64,000 nt of DNA from Ichthyenterobacterium magnum (GTDB taxonomy: Bacteria > Bacteroidota > Bacteroidia > Flavobacteriales > Flavobacteriaceae), in contig NZ_RAQJ01000006.1 of the NCBI RefSeq assembly GCF_003610635.1, positions 62,001 to 126,000 of the forward strand. Direction: 5' to 3'. The translations under genes and the position numbers were made by a program. Positions 1-10,125 of this stretch are shown here, piece after piece. The notes under the pieces were generated by a model. It was not told where the DNA came from. It was given only the letters and a program-made list of their open reading frames with translations, and ran no database searches. Positions within the stretch are counted from its first letter, which is position 1; each line of letters begins with the position of its first letter.

Positions 1-384
1 CTACAAGTTTCAGTATTTATGTCTCCATTAAACGTACATGTAACACGCTACCCTATTGCTGGAAATGTAGTTTTTAGTAAATATCACCCAGGAAAATATT
101 TAGTTGCATGGCACCCTAAAGCTAGTGAAGAGAATGAGAGAACAACTGTAGTTGTAGAAAATTCAACTTTTGGTCAAGTACTCTATAGACAAATTGCTGG
201 AGCTTTAGCAAAGCGTATAGTTAATTATGCTAAGGTAGACGATAAAACAATACAAGGAGCAGACTCTGGATTTATAAAATTTGGATCTCGTGTGGATTTG
301 TTTTTACCACTAGATGCAAACATTAAAGTAACTCTTAATCAAAAAGTAAAAGGAGGCGAAAGTATTATTGCTACTAAATCATGA
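1..384 (+). CDS. psd: Phosphatidylserine decarboxylase, C-terminal part (5' end outside the window)
   Basis: The frame is open from the first base, so the gene is cut by the window edge; about 128 C-terminal residues remain. They match the short PSD-A type of phosphatidylserine decarboxylase, which converts phosphatidylserine to phosphatidylethanolamine at the membrane. The FIKFGSRVDLFLP segment holds the Gly-Ser pair where such proenzymes cleave themselves; the Ser becomes the pyruvoyl cofactor of the small subunit (family knowledge). The HPGKYLVAWHPKASEENERT stretch is also typical. The stop codon overlaps the start of the acyl-CoA-binding protein gene (ATGA), so the two are almost certainly co-transcribed. 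The ATG at 19 is internal, not the start. Confidence 0.87.
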   Translation, partial: LQVSVFMSPLNVHVTRYPIAGNVVFSKYHPGKYLVAWHPKASEENERTTVVVENSTFGQVLYRQIAGALAKRIVNYAKVDDKTIQGADSGFIKFGSRVDLFLPLDANIKVTLNQKVKGGESIIATKS

Positions 385-647
385 CACCCGAGGAGTTAGA
401 CATAGAATTTAAAGATGCTGTAAAGCGAATTAATGGACTTGAAGGACCTTTTCCAGCAGATTTCCTGCTACGCCTTTATGCCTATTATAAAAAAGCAAGT
501 GATGATTATGGAAGACCAAGTAGTAGCAAACCTATTATTAATGCGTTTAAAACCAACGCGCTTTTTCAAGTAAAAAATGTTTCTCAAGATGAGGCCAAAC
601 GTATTTATATTGATTTAGTTAACAACTACTTTTTATATCGCAAATAA
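381..647 (+). CDS. Acyl-CoA-binding protein (ACBP family)
   Basis: An 88-residue protein, the usual size of a single ACBP domain. The four-helix fold is suggested by LLRLYAYYKKASDDYGRP, with the conserved Tyr and Lys residues that contact the acyl-CoA head group in this family, and by the later FKTNALFQVKNVSQDEAKRIYIDLV. ACBPs bind medium- and long-chain acyl-CoA esters in the cytoplasm and act as a carrier or buffer pool. The start overlaps the psd stop by four bases, which suggests translational coupling and links acyl-CoA handling with phospholipid synthesis. No signal peptide is seen. Confidence 0.87.
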   Translation: MTPEELDIEFKDAVKRINGLEGPFPADFLLRLYAYYKKASDDYGRPSSSKPIINAFKTNALFQVKNVSQDEAKRIYIDLVNNYFLYRK

Positions 648-676
648 TCCCATCTCAAATTAAAAATATAAAATCT

Positions 677-684
677 TATTTTTG
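677..684 (+). promoter_or_regulatory. Candidate -7 box for the M28 peptidase gene
   Basis: TATTTTTG matches the Bacteroidota -7 consensus TAnnTTTG and lies 24 bases before the ATG at 709. No TTG is found at the expected -33 distance, so the call rests on the -7 box alone. Confidence 0.35.
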
Positions 685-708
685 CCATCAAAATAAATTA
701 ACTGAATC

Positions 709-1878
709 ATGAAACACCTACTTCTTAATGCAATTCTATTAGTGTTTTTTACAACAAGTTTTACTACTAGTGGTCAAACTTATAAAGCTTTTTATGGTGA
801 CATTGTAAGTAATGTATCGTCTACTAATATTCTAAATGACTTAACAACATTTGAAAATTTTGGAATTAAAGATGTTGGATCTACAGCACTTACAAATGCA
901 GAAAATTGGATTATATCTCGATACCAAACTTTAGGGTATACAAATGTTGCTACACAATCTTTTACATATTCTGCTGGTACAAGTAATAATATTATTGTTA
1001 CTAAAACTGGTACGCTATACCCAAACACTTATGTGATTATTGATGCACATTATGATACTATAAATGGTCCAGGAACCAATGACAATGGAAGCGGTACTGT
1101 GTTACTTATGGAAATAGCACGTTTACTTAAAGATGTCGATACAGAATATTCTATTAAATTCATTCATTTTAGTGGTGAAGAAGATGGACTTATAGGAAGC
1201 AACTATTATGTAAATAATACTGTAAATCCTCAAAACCTAGACATTAAAGTCGTTTTTAACATTGATGAAGTTGGAGGTATTAGCGGACAAACTAATGACA
1301 CAATAGTTTGTGAAGAAGATAGAAGCAATCCGCCTGCTAACAACTCTCAATCGTCGACCATGACTGCAATATTGGCTACAACAATTGGGTTATATTCTAA
1401 CTTAAATACAGAAATTTCTTTTGCCTATGCATCAGATTATATTCCTTTTGAAAATAATGGCGAAATTATCACAGGTCTTTATGAAAAAAACGAAACGCCA
1501 TATGCTCATACGGCAAATGATTTGTTAGTAAATATGGATCCTAATTATGTGTTTGAAGTGACTAAAGGTTCTTTAGGAGCATTAATGGAATTTGCAGGTG
1601 CATTTGATACTTTAGGAATCGATGCTCAAACTTTAGAATCTGAAATCTCAATGTATCCAAATCCATCAAACGGAAATATAAATATTGCATTTAAGTCAAA
1701 TTTTGACGGCAATACTACTCTTTTCACACTTTATGATGTTCTAGGTAAACAAGTATTTCAGCAAAACCTAATACAACAGAATACATCAGTTAATTTACAG
1801 GCTCTAAATAAAGGCATGTATATGGCTGTTTTTCAATCTGGACATACAAAAACTGTAAAGAAATTAGTGCTAAACTAA
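709..1878 (+). CDS. Secreted M28-family zinc metallopeptidase with T9SS type A sorting domain
   Basis: 389 residues. An N-terminal signal peptide (about residues 1-22) leads to an M28 aminopeptidase-type domain. Visible two-zinc ligands are His114 (IDAHYDT), Asp125 (NDNGSG), Glu157-Glu158 (SGEEDG, with the catalytic Glu), Asp186 (NIDEVGG) and His267 (YAHTAND). From about residue 315 follows a C-terminal sorting domain (MYPNPSNGNINI, ending in KTVKKLVLN) that sends proteins through the type IX secretion system to the surface or medium. It probably releases amino acids from peptides outside the cell; substrate specificity is not readable. Its stop codon overlaps that of the converging gene by four bases. 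Confidence 0.92.
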   Translation: MKHLLLNAILLVFFTTSFTTSGQTYKAFYGDIVSNVSSTNILNDLTTFENFGIKDVGSTALTNAENWIISRYQTLGYTNVATQSFTYSAGTSNNIIVTKTGTLYPNTYVIIDAHYDTINGPGTNDNGSGTVLLMEIARLLKDVDTEYSIKFIHFSGEEDGLIGSNYYVNNTVNPQNLDIKVVFNIDEVGGISGQTNDTIVCEEDRSNPPANNSQSSTMTAILATTIGLYSNLNTEISFAYASDYIPFENNGEIITGLYEKNETPYAHTANDLLVNMDPNYVFEVTKGSLGALMEFAGAFDTLGIDAQTLESEISMYPNPSNGNINIAFKSNFDGNTTLFTLYDVLGKQVFQQNLIQQNTSVNLQALNKGMYMAVFQSGHTKTVKKLVLN

Positions 1879-2789
1879 TCTCTAATTAGTGGCATAGTAG
1901 AACAGCGTAATAAACCTTCTTGTTTAGCGATTTCTGCATATGGGACTTCTTCAACTGTAAAGCCTTGTTCACGTAACCATGTGTTTAAACGTGTGAAATT
2001 TTGTTCTGAAATAATGACGTCTTCAGCAATAGAAAACACGTTACTATTCATATTATACATTTCATCTTTGGTGATTTCAAAAACGTTTTCTTTTCCGAAG
2101 AAATTAAGCAACCATTCATATTCGCTTTCTACTAAAAAACCGTTTTTATGAAGTATAGCCTTATTAGTGCCTATAGGTTGAAAACAACAATCTAAATGTA
2201 ACGCATTATTTTTTGGTTCTGTATTAGATTTTCTAAGTTCAAAAGATTTTACAATTTTATCAGGAAATAATTCTTGAATAGCAATTACAGCATCTGTATT
2301 TGTTCGCGCTGTAATATAATCTGGATAATCTTTACCTGAGTATGTACCAATAAAAATATAATCATTCCAAGGCATTACATCACCACCTTCTACATGACAT
2401 TTTTCTGGAAGTTGAATTACATTATCACTTTTAATTTGTTCTATTACATGTTTAATTGCTTCATACTCACGTTCGCGATCTGGCAAAATATTAGCTTTAA
2501 TAAGCTTGTTTTCAATTACAAAAGCAATATCTCTTGAAAATATTTGATTATAGTCTTTAATTACTTCTGGTCTATAAACCTTTACATCATATTTTTTAAA
2601 TACTTTTGCTACAGCTTCCATCTCTTTAACCATATCTGCTTCAACTGGATATGTTCCTGCTTTTATATGCTCAATAGATTTTGGATCGTAAGCCTCTTCA
2701 ATAGAAGGTGTTGGCCCATTGCTTTCTGCTGTTCCTAAAACAACAGCGCGAAGCCTTCCTGTTTCATTTTTAATGTTGAGTTCTAACAT
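1875..2789 (-). CDS. Arginine deiminase-fold hydrolase (dimethylarginine dimethylaminohydrolase-like)
   Basis: 304 residues from the chosen start. The guanidine-modifying superfamily signature is clear: HVEGGDV (acidic substrate binders), NALHLDCCF (catalytic His) and a C-terminal LLRCSTMPLIRD with the nucleophilic Cys at about residue 296. Such enzymes hydrolyse arginine or methylated arginine to citrulline, or transfer amidino groups; which substrate applies here cannot be read. An upstream in-frame ATG at 2816 would add nine hydrophobic residues, but it lies inside the gltA terminator hairpin, so I take Met at 2789, which begins MLELNIKNETGRLRAVVLG. It lies downstream of gltA on the same strand and converges with the peptidase gene. 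Confidence 0.85.
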   Translation of the reverse strand: MLELNIKNETGRLRAVVLGTAESNGPTPSIEEAYDPKSIEHIKAGTYPVEADMVKEMEAVAKVFKKYDVKVYRPEVIKDYNQIFSRDIAFVIENKLIKANILPDREREYEAIKHVIEQIKSDNVIQLPEKCHVEGGDVMPWNDYIFIGTYSGKDYPDYITARTNTDAVIAIQELFPDKIVKSFELRKSNTEPKNNALHLDCCFQPIGTNKAILHKNGFLVESEYEWLLNFFGKENVFEITKDEMYNMNSNVFSIAEDVIISEQNFTRLNTWLREQGFTVEEVPYAEIAKQEGLLRCSTMPLIRD

Positions 2790-2799
2790 AGTGTTTAAA

Positions 2800-2835
2800 A
2801 ATATAAAAAGCTCCATAACTATGTATGAAGCTTTT
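2800..2835 (-). terminator. Rho-independent terminator of gltA
   Basis: AAAAGCT (2806-2812) pairs with AGCTTTT (2829-2835), extended by four more pairs after one mismatch. On the minus strand the hairpin is followed by TTTTTATATTTTT. It lies 18 bases after the gltA stop and covers the longest possible start of the next gene. Confidence 0.6.
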
Positions 2836-2852
2836 CTATAAGGATGATAAGT

Positions 2853-4139
2853 TTATCTTTTATTAATATCTACAAAAGGTCTGTGGTTTTCCCCAACATA
2901 AACTTGTCTAGGTCGTCCAATTGGTTCTTTACGTAAACGCATTTCACGCCATTGAGAAATCCAACCTGGTAAACGCCCCAAAGCAAACATTACTGTAAAC
3001 ATTTCTGTTGGTATTCCCATACCTCTGTAAATGATTCCTGAATAGAAATCGACATTTGGATATAGTTTTCGCTTTACAAAGTAGTCATCATTTAAAGCTT
3101 CTTGTTCTAACCCTTTTGCGATTTCTAAAATTGGGTCTTCTATTCCTAAATCACCAAGCACTTCATCTGCTGCTACCTTTATTATTTTTGCTCTAGGATC
3201 AAAATTTTTATAAACACGATGTCCAAAACCCATTAAACGGAAAGGGTCTTCTTTATCTTTAGCTTTGCCCATGTACTTTTTAGTATCTCCTCCATCTTCT
3301 TTAATTGCTTCAAGCATTTCTAGAACAGCTTGGTTTGCACCACCATGTAATGGTCCCCAAAGCGCAGATATTCCTGCAGATAATGAAGCAAATAAACCTG
3401 CGTGTGACGAACCTACTATTCTTACTGTTGATGTAGAACAGTTTTGCTCGTGATCTGCATGAAGAATTAATAATTTATCTAAAGCATTAACCAAAATTGG
3501 GTTTTGTGTATATTCTTCATTTGGTTGTTTAAACATCATTTTTAAAATGTTCTCAACATAACCTAAAGAGCTATCCCCATAATCTAATGGTAAGCCTTTA
3601 ACTTTACGCATTGTCCAAGCTACTAAAACTGGAAATTTACCTAAAATTCTAACAATAGCATTATACATTTCTTCTTCAGAATCTACATTAACTGATGTAG
3701 GATTAAATGCTGTTAGCGCACTTGTTAATGAAGATAAAACACCCATTGGATGAGCCGTTTTAGGAAATGCATCTAATATCTTTTTCACATCGTCATCAAC
3801 AACCGCATGCTTTTTTATATCTGAATGAAACGTATCTAGTTGTTCAGTAGTTGGTAACTCACCAAAAATTAATAAGTATGCCACTTCAAGAAAATCTGCT
3901 TTTTCAGCTAACTCTTCAATAGAGTAACCTCTATACCTAAGTATTCCTTTTTCTCCATCTAAAAACGTTATACCACTTTCACAAGATCCCGTGTTTTTAT
4001 ATCCTGGATCAATTGTTGTAACACCACCTGTTACGCCTCTTAACGCTTTTATATCTATTGCAACTTCATTTTCTGTTCCTGTAATTAAAGGAAACTCATG
4101 CTTTTGTCCATTAATTTCTAATGTAGCTTTATCTGACAT
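2853..4139 (-). CDS. gltA: Citrate synthase
   Basis: 428 residues, the length of the hexameric type II enzyme of Gram-negative bacteria. It condenses oxaloacetate and acetyl-CoA to citrate, the entry step of the TCA cycle. Catalytic segments are visible: HADHEQNCSTSTVR (His), GPLHGGANQAVLEML (His) and the MGFGHRVYKNFDPRAKI block, with the catalytic Asp in the YPNVDFYSGIIYRGMG segment. The N-terminal beta domain (SDKATLEINGQKHEFPL) is also type II. It appears to be its own transcription unit, closed by the hairpin at 2800-2835. Confidence 0.98.
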   Translation of the reverse strand: MSDKATLEINGQKHEFPLITGTENEVAIDIKALRGVTGGVTTIDPGYKNTGSCESGITFLDGEKGILRYRGYSIEELAEKADFLEVAYLLIFGELPTTEQLDTFHSDIKKHAVVDDDVKKILDAFPKTAHPMGVLSSLTSALTAFNPTSVNVDSEEEMYNAIVRILGKFPVLVAWTMRKVKGLPLDYGDSSLGYVENILKMMFKQPNEEYTQNPILVNALDKLLILHADHEQNCSTSTVRIVGSSHAGLFASLSAGISALWGPLHGGANQAVLEMLEAIKEDGGDTKKYMGKAKDKEDPFRLMGFGHRVYKNFDPRAKIIKVAADEVLGDLGIEDPILEIAKGLEQEALNDDYFVKRKLYPNVDFYSGIIYRGMGIPTEMFTVMFALGRLPGWISQWREMRLRKEPIGRPRQVYVGENHRPFVDINKR

Positions 4140-4307
4140 ATATCTTGAAAATTTATTTTTATTTTGCGGAATGCTAATTTACAAAATATCTAAGGATTTA
4201 TAAAGTCTATTTTTAAAGGATTTATTAATTCTAATATTGATATAATTGATAGGCATTAAACACAAATTGTACTCTTTGATCACTTAAAAATTTTAATGCT
4301 TCTATTC

Positions 4308-4338
4308 TTGATTTACGCTTTTAATACTATTATTTTTG
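4308..4338 (+). promoter_or_regulatory. Promoter of the DUF481 gene
   Basis: TTG at 4308-4310 and TATTTTTG at 4331-4338 are separated by 20 bases, a good match to the flavobacterial TTG-N(17-23)-TAnnTTTG promoter. The ATG follows 17 bases later at 4356. Confidence 0.6.
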
Positions 4339-4355
4339 ACTAATAATTAACCATT

Positions 4356-5105
4356 ATGCTTAAGAAGTTTTTCGTCTTGTTTTTTGTTTGTTCATTTAGT
4401 AATGCACAAGTTATCAATATAGAATCACTTAGAAAGCCAAGTGATTCTACTAAATGGTCTGGATCTGCTAGCTTAGATATAGGTTTGATTAAAAATGTAA
4501 ATAGTATTTTTAGAATTGCTAATAAAGTGCATATACAATACACTAATAAGAAAAATTTATGGCTATTTATAAATGATTTAAACTTTCAAAAATTAGAAGG
4601 TAATTCGTTTGTAAACAGAGGAACTCAACACTTACGTTATAATTATAAACTAGCAAAAAAGTTAAAATTAGAAGCTTTTACGCAGGCTCAATATGATGCC
4701 ATTTCTCAAATTGATTTTAGAGGTTTAATAGGTATTGGTCCAAGATATAAGTTGAGCTCTAATGATAATTATAGGTTTTACGTAGGCACTTTAATTATGT
4801 ATGAGTATGAAAAACCTTCAAATGATGTTATAGATAAATTACAAAAAGATATTAGAGGCAGTGCTTATTTATCATTTAGCTTATATCCAACAAAAACTTT
4901 ATCAATTATTAGCACATCGTACTACCAACCAAAATTAAAAGCATTTAAAGACTATAGATTTTCTAGTGATACCTCAATACTCTTTAAAATTTATAAAGAC
5001 TTGGCTTTTAAAACAAATTTTAATTATCGCTACGATAGGTTTCCAATTACTGGTATTACAAAAGCCCAATACGAACTAACGAATGGGCTTTTATATACGT
5101 TTTAA
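4356..5105 (+). CDS. DUF481-type outer membrane beta-barrel protein
   Basis: 249 residues with a short signal peptide (MLKKFFVLFFVCSFSNAQ). The mature part is made of alternating aromatic/polar strands (NLWLFINDLNFQKL, RYNYKLAKKLKLEAFTQAQY, NFNYRYDRFPITG) and ends LTNGLLYTF, a C-terminal aromatic typical of outer-membrane barrels. The pattern resembles DUF481 (YdiY-like) proteins, for which no enzymatic role is established; function unknown. It has its own promoter and converges on eno with only 11 bases between stop codons. The last 15 codons contain a hairpin that probably terminates eno. Confidence 0.75.
   Translation: MLKKFFVLFFVCSFSNAQVINIESLRKPSDSTKWSGSASLDIGLIKNVNSIFRIANKVHIQYTNKKNLWLFINDLNFQKLEGNSFVNRGTQHLRYNYKLAKKLKLEAFTQAQYDAISQIDFRGLIGIGPRYKLSSNDNYRFYVGTLIMYEYEKPSNDVIDKLQKDIRGSAYLSFSLYPTKTLSIISTSYYQPKLKAFKDYRFSSDTSILFKIYKDLAFKTNFNYRYDRFPITGITKAQYELTNGLLYTF
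5060..5092 (-). terminator. Terminator of eno, embedded in the DUF481 coding region
   Basis: AAAAGCCCA (5060-5068) and TGGGCTTTT (5084-5092) form a perfect 9-bp stem with a 15-base loop. Read on the minus strand it lies 25 bases after the eno stop and ends in TTTT. It could work in both directions, but on the plus strand it precedes the end of the DUF481 frame. Confidence 0.5.
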
Positions 5106-5116
5106 AATAAATATTA

Positions 5117-6421
<1,305 letters not shown>

Positions 6422-6446
6422 TTAAATCGTTAAAAAGTTTCGAATG

Positions 6447-6454
6447 CAAAATTA
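6447..6454 (-). promoter_or_regulatory. Candidate -7 box of eno
   Basis: On the minus strand TAATTTTG matches TAnnTTTG, 37 bases before the start codon. The nearest upstream TTG (6469-6471) is only 14 bases away, shorter than the usual spacing, so the -33 element is uncertain. Confidence 0.4.
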
Positions 6455-6525
6455 CAAAATAGTTAGACCAATTAATTATTAGGATTTAACTATTACATTA
6501 AAATTACCTATAATATTTTCGTAAT

Positions 6526-6563
6526 TAAAAAATGACAGCAAATATTAGTTTCTGCAGTCATTT
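6526..6563 (-). terminator. Rho-independent terminator of carA
   Basis: An 11-bp stem with one mismatch (AAATGACTGCA against TGCTGTCATTT on the minus strand; plus-strand arms 6530-6540 and 6553-6563) is followed by a T run. It lies 9 bases after the carA stop. Confidence 0.65.
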
Positions 6564-6571
6564 CTCTAATG

Positions 6572-7672
6572 TTATTTTTTTAGATTTTCTATAAACTCAT
6601 CAAATAGATATGATGAATCGTGTGGTCCTGGACTTGCTTCTGGATGGTATTGAACTGAAAAGCAATTTTTACTTTTCATTTTAATACCTGCAACTGTATT
6701 ATCATTTAAATGTACATGAGTTATTTCTATATCTGGATGCTGTTCGGCATCTTCTCTACTTATTGCAAAACCATGATTTTGAGACGTAATTTCTCCTTTT
6801 CCGGTTAATAAATTTTTAACTGGGTGATTAATACCTCGATGGCCATTATGCATTTTATAGGTTGAAATTCCGTTAGCTAATGCAATAACTTGATGACCTA
6901 AACATATACCGAATAAAGGTAGGTTTCTATCTATAATTTCTTTAGCTACCGCTTGTGCTTCAACTAAAGGTTCTGGATCTCCTGGACCATTTGATAAAAA
7001 ATAACCATCTGGTTTAAATGCTTCTAAGTCTTCAAATTTTGAATTATAAGGGAACACTTTAATATAGGTGTCTCTTTTTGCTAGATTACGAAGAATATTA
7101 GTTTTAATCCCAATATCTAAAGCAGCCACTTTATAAGTTGCATTCTCATCTCCATAATAATAAGGTTCCTTAGTTGACACTCGTGATGCTAACTCTAAAC
7201 CGTTCATATTTGGCACTTTACTTAGTTGCTCTTTTAAGTCTTGTATATTATCTACATCAGTAGAGATAACAGCATTCATTGCTCCATGATCTCTTATGTA
7301 ACTTACAAGTGCTCTTGTATCTACATCAGATATTGCTAAAAGATTATTTTTTTCGAAAAAACTATCTAGAGATTCTATAGCATCTTCTCTTGAATAATTA
7401 AAACTAAAGTTTTTACAAATTAATCCAGAGATTTTAATTGTATCAGACTCTACTTCATCTTGATGTGCTCCATAATTACCAATATGTGCATTGGTAGCAA
7501 CCATTAGTTGCCCAAAATAAGATGGATCTGTGAAAATTTCTTGATAACCGGTTGTTCCTGTATTAAAGCAGACTTCTCCAAAGGCAGTGCCTTCTTTTCC
7601 TATAGATTTACCATGAAAAATTGTTCCGTCTGAAAGAAGGATTAAGGCTTTTTTACGTTTTTGATATTTCAT
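6572..7672 (-). CDS. carA: Carbamoyl-phosphate synthase, small (glutaminase) subunit
   Basis: 366 residues. CarA hydrolyses glutamine and passes ammonia to CarB for carbamoyl phosphate, the precursor of pyrimidines and arginine. The N-terminal domain (FHGKSIGKEGTAFGEVCFNT, TGYQEIFTDPSYFGQ) is followed by a class I glutamine amidotransferase domain with the nucleophile in PLFGICLGHQVIALA and the His/Glu pair in FSVQYHPEASPGPHDSSYLF. carB is not in the window, as is common when the two genes are unlinked. Flanked by terminators on both sides, it is probably a single-gene unit; no clear promoter box is seen in the short gap before it. Confidence 0.97.
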   Translation of the reverse strand: MKYQKRKKALILLSDGTIFHGKSIGKEGTAFGEVCFNTGTTGYQEIFTDPSYFGQLMVATNAHIGNYGAHQDEVESDTIKISGLICKNFSFNYSREDAIESLDSFFEKNNLLAISDVDTRALVSYIRDHGAMNAVISTDVDNIQDLKEQLSKVPNMNGLELASRVSTKEPYYYGDENATYKVAALDIGIKTNILRNLAKRDTYIKVFPYNSKFEDLEAFKPDGYFLSNGPGDPEPLVEAQAVAKEIIDRNLPLFGICLGHQVIALANGISTYKMHNGHRGINHPVKNLLTGKGEITSQNHGFAISREDAEQHPDIEITHVHLNDNTVAGIKMKSKNCFSVQYHPEASPGPHDSSYLFDEFIENLKK

Positions 7673-7699
7673 TTAAAAAAAAGGTTTTACAAAATTGCA

Positions 7700-7734
7700 T
7701 AAAAAAAAGGATAAACTAAAATAGTTTATCCTTT
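7700..7734 (-). terminator. Rho-independent terminator of the rpsD-rpoA-rplQ unit
   Basis: AAAGGATAAACTA and TAGTTTATCCTTT (plus-strand arms 7706-7718 and 7722-7734) form a perfect 13-bp stem with a 3-base loop, followed on the minus strand by a run of T. It lies 24 bases after the rplQ stop. Confidence 0.85.
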
Positions 7735-7757
7735 ATATTATTAATGCTTATTAACAT

Positions 7758-8228
7758 TTATTCTTCCTCGTTAGTTGCTTTAGTATCAACTGGTGGAGTT
7801 GCAGGTTTAGAACCTCCTCTTCTACTTCTACGAGTTGTTTTCTTTTCTGTTTTACCAGCATTATAGATTTCGTTGTAATCAACTAATTCTATCATTGCCA
7901 TATCTGCATTATCACCAAGTCTATTTCCTAGTTTGATAATTCTTGTATAACCACCTGGACGGTCTCCAACTTTTACAGCAACATCTCTGAATAATTCTGT
8001 AACTGCATCTTTTTGTCTTAATCTAGACATTACGATACGTCTGTTGTGTGTTGTATCTTCCTTTGATTTTGTGATCATTGGCTCTACAAATTGCTTTAAA
8101 GCTTTTGCTTTTGCAACTGTAGTGTTGATACGCTTATGCTCGATTAACGAACATGCCATATTAGCTAACATTGCTTTTCTATGAGCAGTTTGTCTTCCTA
8201 AATGGTTAAATTTCTTTCCGTGTCTCAT
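7758..8228 (-). CDS. rplQ: 50S ribosomal protein L17
   Basis: 156 residues; the conserved L17 core ([20 protein letters not shown] to about residue 120) sits near the peptide exit tunnel. After the core comes a roughly 35-residue tail, basic ([14 protein letters not shown]) then acidic (ATNEEE), which E. coli L17 lacks; such extensions are common in Bacteroidota. It follows rpoA as the last gene of its unit. The 73-base gap before it holds a small hairpin (ATATTTTG 8263-8270 with CAAAATAT 8276-8283). Confidence 0.97.
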   Translation of the reverse strand: MRHGKKFNHLGRQTAHRKAMLANMACSLIEHKRINTTVAKAKALKQFVEPMITKSKEDTTHNRRIVMSRLRQKDAVTELFRDVAVKVGDRPGGYTRIIKLGNRLGDNADMAMIELVDYNEIYNAGKTEKKTTRRSRRGGSKPATPPVDTKATNEEE

Positions 8229-8301
8229 GACTTTTTAATTTATCATCTTGCTTCCAAACTCAATATTTTGAGGAGCAAAATATGATTATTATAATTTAAA
8301 A

Positions 8302-9294
8302 TTAATCTTTATCTAATTTGTATTTTGCTAAGTCCATTCCAAAATTAAGACCTTTAACGTTTACAAGCTCTTCAAGCTCTGTTAAAGATTTTTTACCAAA
8401 GTTACGGAACTTCATTAAGTCATTTTTATTGAATGATACTAAGTCTCCTAATGTATCAACTTCTGCCGCTTTTAAACAATTTAATGCACGTACTGAAAGA
8501 TCCATATCAACTAATTTAGTTTTTAATAGTTGTCTCATATGAAGTGATTCTTCATCATAAGTTTCTGTCTGTGCAATTTCATCAGCTTCTAGTGTGATAC
8601 GCTCATCAGAGAATAACATGAAGTGGTGAATTAATATTTTAGCAGCTTCTGTTAAAGCATCTTTTGGGTGTATTGAACCGTCTGTAAGAATTTCAAAAAC
8701 AAGTTTTTCGTAATCTGTTTTTTGTTCTACACGAAAGTTTTCAATACTATACTTAACATTTTTTATTGGCGTATAAATTGAATCTGTAAAGATTGTTCCG
8801 ATTGGTGCAGTAGCTTTCTTATTTTCTTCTGCAGGAACATAACCTCTTCCTTTTTCAATAGTAATTTCCATGTTAATATTTACTTTTGGATCCAAGTTAC
8901 AAATCACTAAGTCTTTGTTTAATACTTGAAAACCTGAAATAAATTTTTGGAAATCCCCAGCTGTAATTTGATCTTGCCCAGAAATTGAGATAGAAACAGA
9001 TTCGTTATCTATTTCGTCTATTTGACGCTTAAAGTTTACTTGCTTTAAGTTTAATATCATTTCTGTAACATCTTCAACTACACCAGCTATTGTAGAAAAC
9101 TCGTGATCTACACCTTCTATTCTAACTGATGTTATTGCAAATCCTTCTAAAGAAGATAATAAAACTCTTCTTAAAGCATTACCTACTGTTAATCCGTACC
9201 CTGGTTCTAAAGGTCTAAATTCAAATTTACCTTCAAACTCAGTCGAATCAATCATGATTACTTTGTCTGGTTTTTGAAAATTTAATATTGCCAT
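8302..9294 (-). CDS. rpoA: DNA-directed RNA polymerase subunit alpha
   Basis: 330 residues from [14 protein letters not shown]. The N-terminal domain (to about residue 230) dimerises and assembles beta and beta-prime: [20 protein letters not shown] is the classic alpha motif. After a linker, the C-terminal domain (about 255-320: [36 protein letters not shown]) contacts DNA and activators. An in-frame ATG at 9369 would add 25 residues unlike any alpha subunit, so I use 9294. It lies between rpsD and rplQ, the usual bacterial order. Confidence 0.98.
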   Translation of the reverse strand: MAILNFQKPDKVIMIDSTEFEGKFEFRPLEPGYGLTVGNALRRVLLSSLEGFAITSVRIEGVDHEFSTIAGVVEDVTEMILNLKQVNFKRQIDEIDNESVSISISGQDQITAGDFQKFISGFQVLNKDLVICNLDPKVNINMEITIEKGRGYVPAEENKKATAPIGTIFTDSIYTPIKNVKYSIENFRVEQKTDYEKLVFEILTDGSIHPKDALTEAAKILIHHFMLFSDERITLEADEIAQTETYDEESLHMRQLLKTKLVDMDLSVRALNCLKAAEVDTLGDLVSFNKNDLMKFRNFGKKSLTELEELVNVKGLNFGMDLAKYKLDKD

Positions 9295-9388
9295 ATGTGT
9301 CTTCGTTTTAATTGTTATTTGGTTGCGCGATTTATAAGTTTGAAGACCACTAATAAATCCTTTGGCCAAATACCAATAAGATTATTTA

Positions 9389-9994
9389 TTATTTAGAGTA
9401 TAATTCGACGATGAATTGCTCGTTGATGTTTTCTGGAATTTGAATTCTAGCAGGAATTGAAACATATGTTCCTTCCTTTTTATCATTATTCCAAGTAATC
9501 CATTCGTAAACATTGCTAGAGTTAGCTAATGCATTTTGAATAGTTTCTAGAGATTTAGATTTCTCTCTAACTGCAACTACATCCCCTGCTTTTAATTGGT
9601 AAGATGGTATATTTACAATCTCTCCATTTACAGTAATATGTCTATGAGAAACTAATTGTCTAGCTCCACTACGTGAAGTAGATAATCCCATTCTATAAGC
9701 AACGTTATCTAACCTTGACTCACAAAGTTGTAACAATACTTCACCAGTAATCCCTTGTGCAGCAGTTGCTTTTTTAAACATGTTTCTAAATTGCTTTTCT
9801 AATATACCGTAAGTATATTTAGCTTTTTGCTTTTCTGCTAATTGTATAGCGTACTCAGATTTTTTTCCACGACGCTTGTTTGCACCATGTTGACCAGGAG
9901 GATAATTTCTTTTCTCGAAAGCTTTATCGTCTCCAAAAATAGCTTCTCCAAATTTACGAGCTATTTTAGTTTTAGGACCAGTATATCTTGCCAT
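9389..9994 (-). CDS. rpsD: 30S ribosomal protein S4
   Basis: 201 residues. S4 is a primary assembly protein that binds the 5' domain of 16S rRNA. The S4 RNA-binding domain is visible at about residues 90-155 ([36 protein letters not shown]). It is the first gene of a separate unit: a terminator ends the upstream rpsK unit and a good promoter follows, leaving a leader of about 100 bases. In E. coli S4 represses its own operon translationally; the long leader here would allow similar control, but that is inference. Confidence 0.97.
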   Translation of the reverse strand: MARYTGPKTKIARKFGEAIFGDDKAFEKRNYPPGQHGANKRRGKKSEYAIQLAEKQKAKYTYGILEKQFRNMFKKATAAQGITGEVLLQLCESRLDNVAYRMGLSTSRSGARQLVSHRHITVNGEIVNIPSYQLKAGDVVAVREKSKSLETIQNALANSSNVYEWITWNNDKKEGTYVSIPARIQIPENINEQFIVELYSK

Positions 9995-10096
9995 TTTAAT
10001 TGTTGTTTTTGAGAGTGATTATGAATTAAGGTCTTAATCTTATCCTTCGAAAATCGTTGATCTCTCGTTGATACTTGTTTGTTATTTTTCAGTTTG

Positions 10097-10125
10097 CAAA
10101 TTTACATATAAAAAATTAATATCAA
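10097..10125 (-). promoter_or_regulatory. Promoter of the rpsD-rpoA-rplQ unit
   Basis: On the minus strand TTG (10123-10125) and TAAATTTG (10097-10104) are spaced by 18 bases, matching the TTG-N(17-23)-TAnnTTTG promoter. The -33 TTG lies inside the second arm of the rpsK terminator, so terminator and promoter overlap. The predicted transcript starts near 10093 and has a leader of about 100 bases before the rpsD ATG. Confidence 0.6.

Noticed and set aside
4140-4200. TATTTTG upstream of gltA as promoter box
   Set aside because: It is one base short of TAnnTTTG and has no TTG at the right distance, so it is not listed as a feature.
4340-4543. Open frame of 67 codons on the minus strand opposite the DUF481 gene start
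   Set aside because: Low-complexity antisense frame over a signal peptide region; no supporting evidence.
9295-9369. 25-residue N-terminal extension of RpoA
   Set aside because: The added residues are not found in alpha subunits; the standard [12 protein letters not shown] start fits the family length of about 330.
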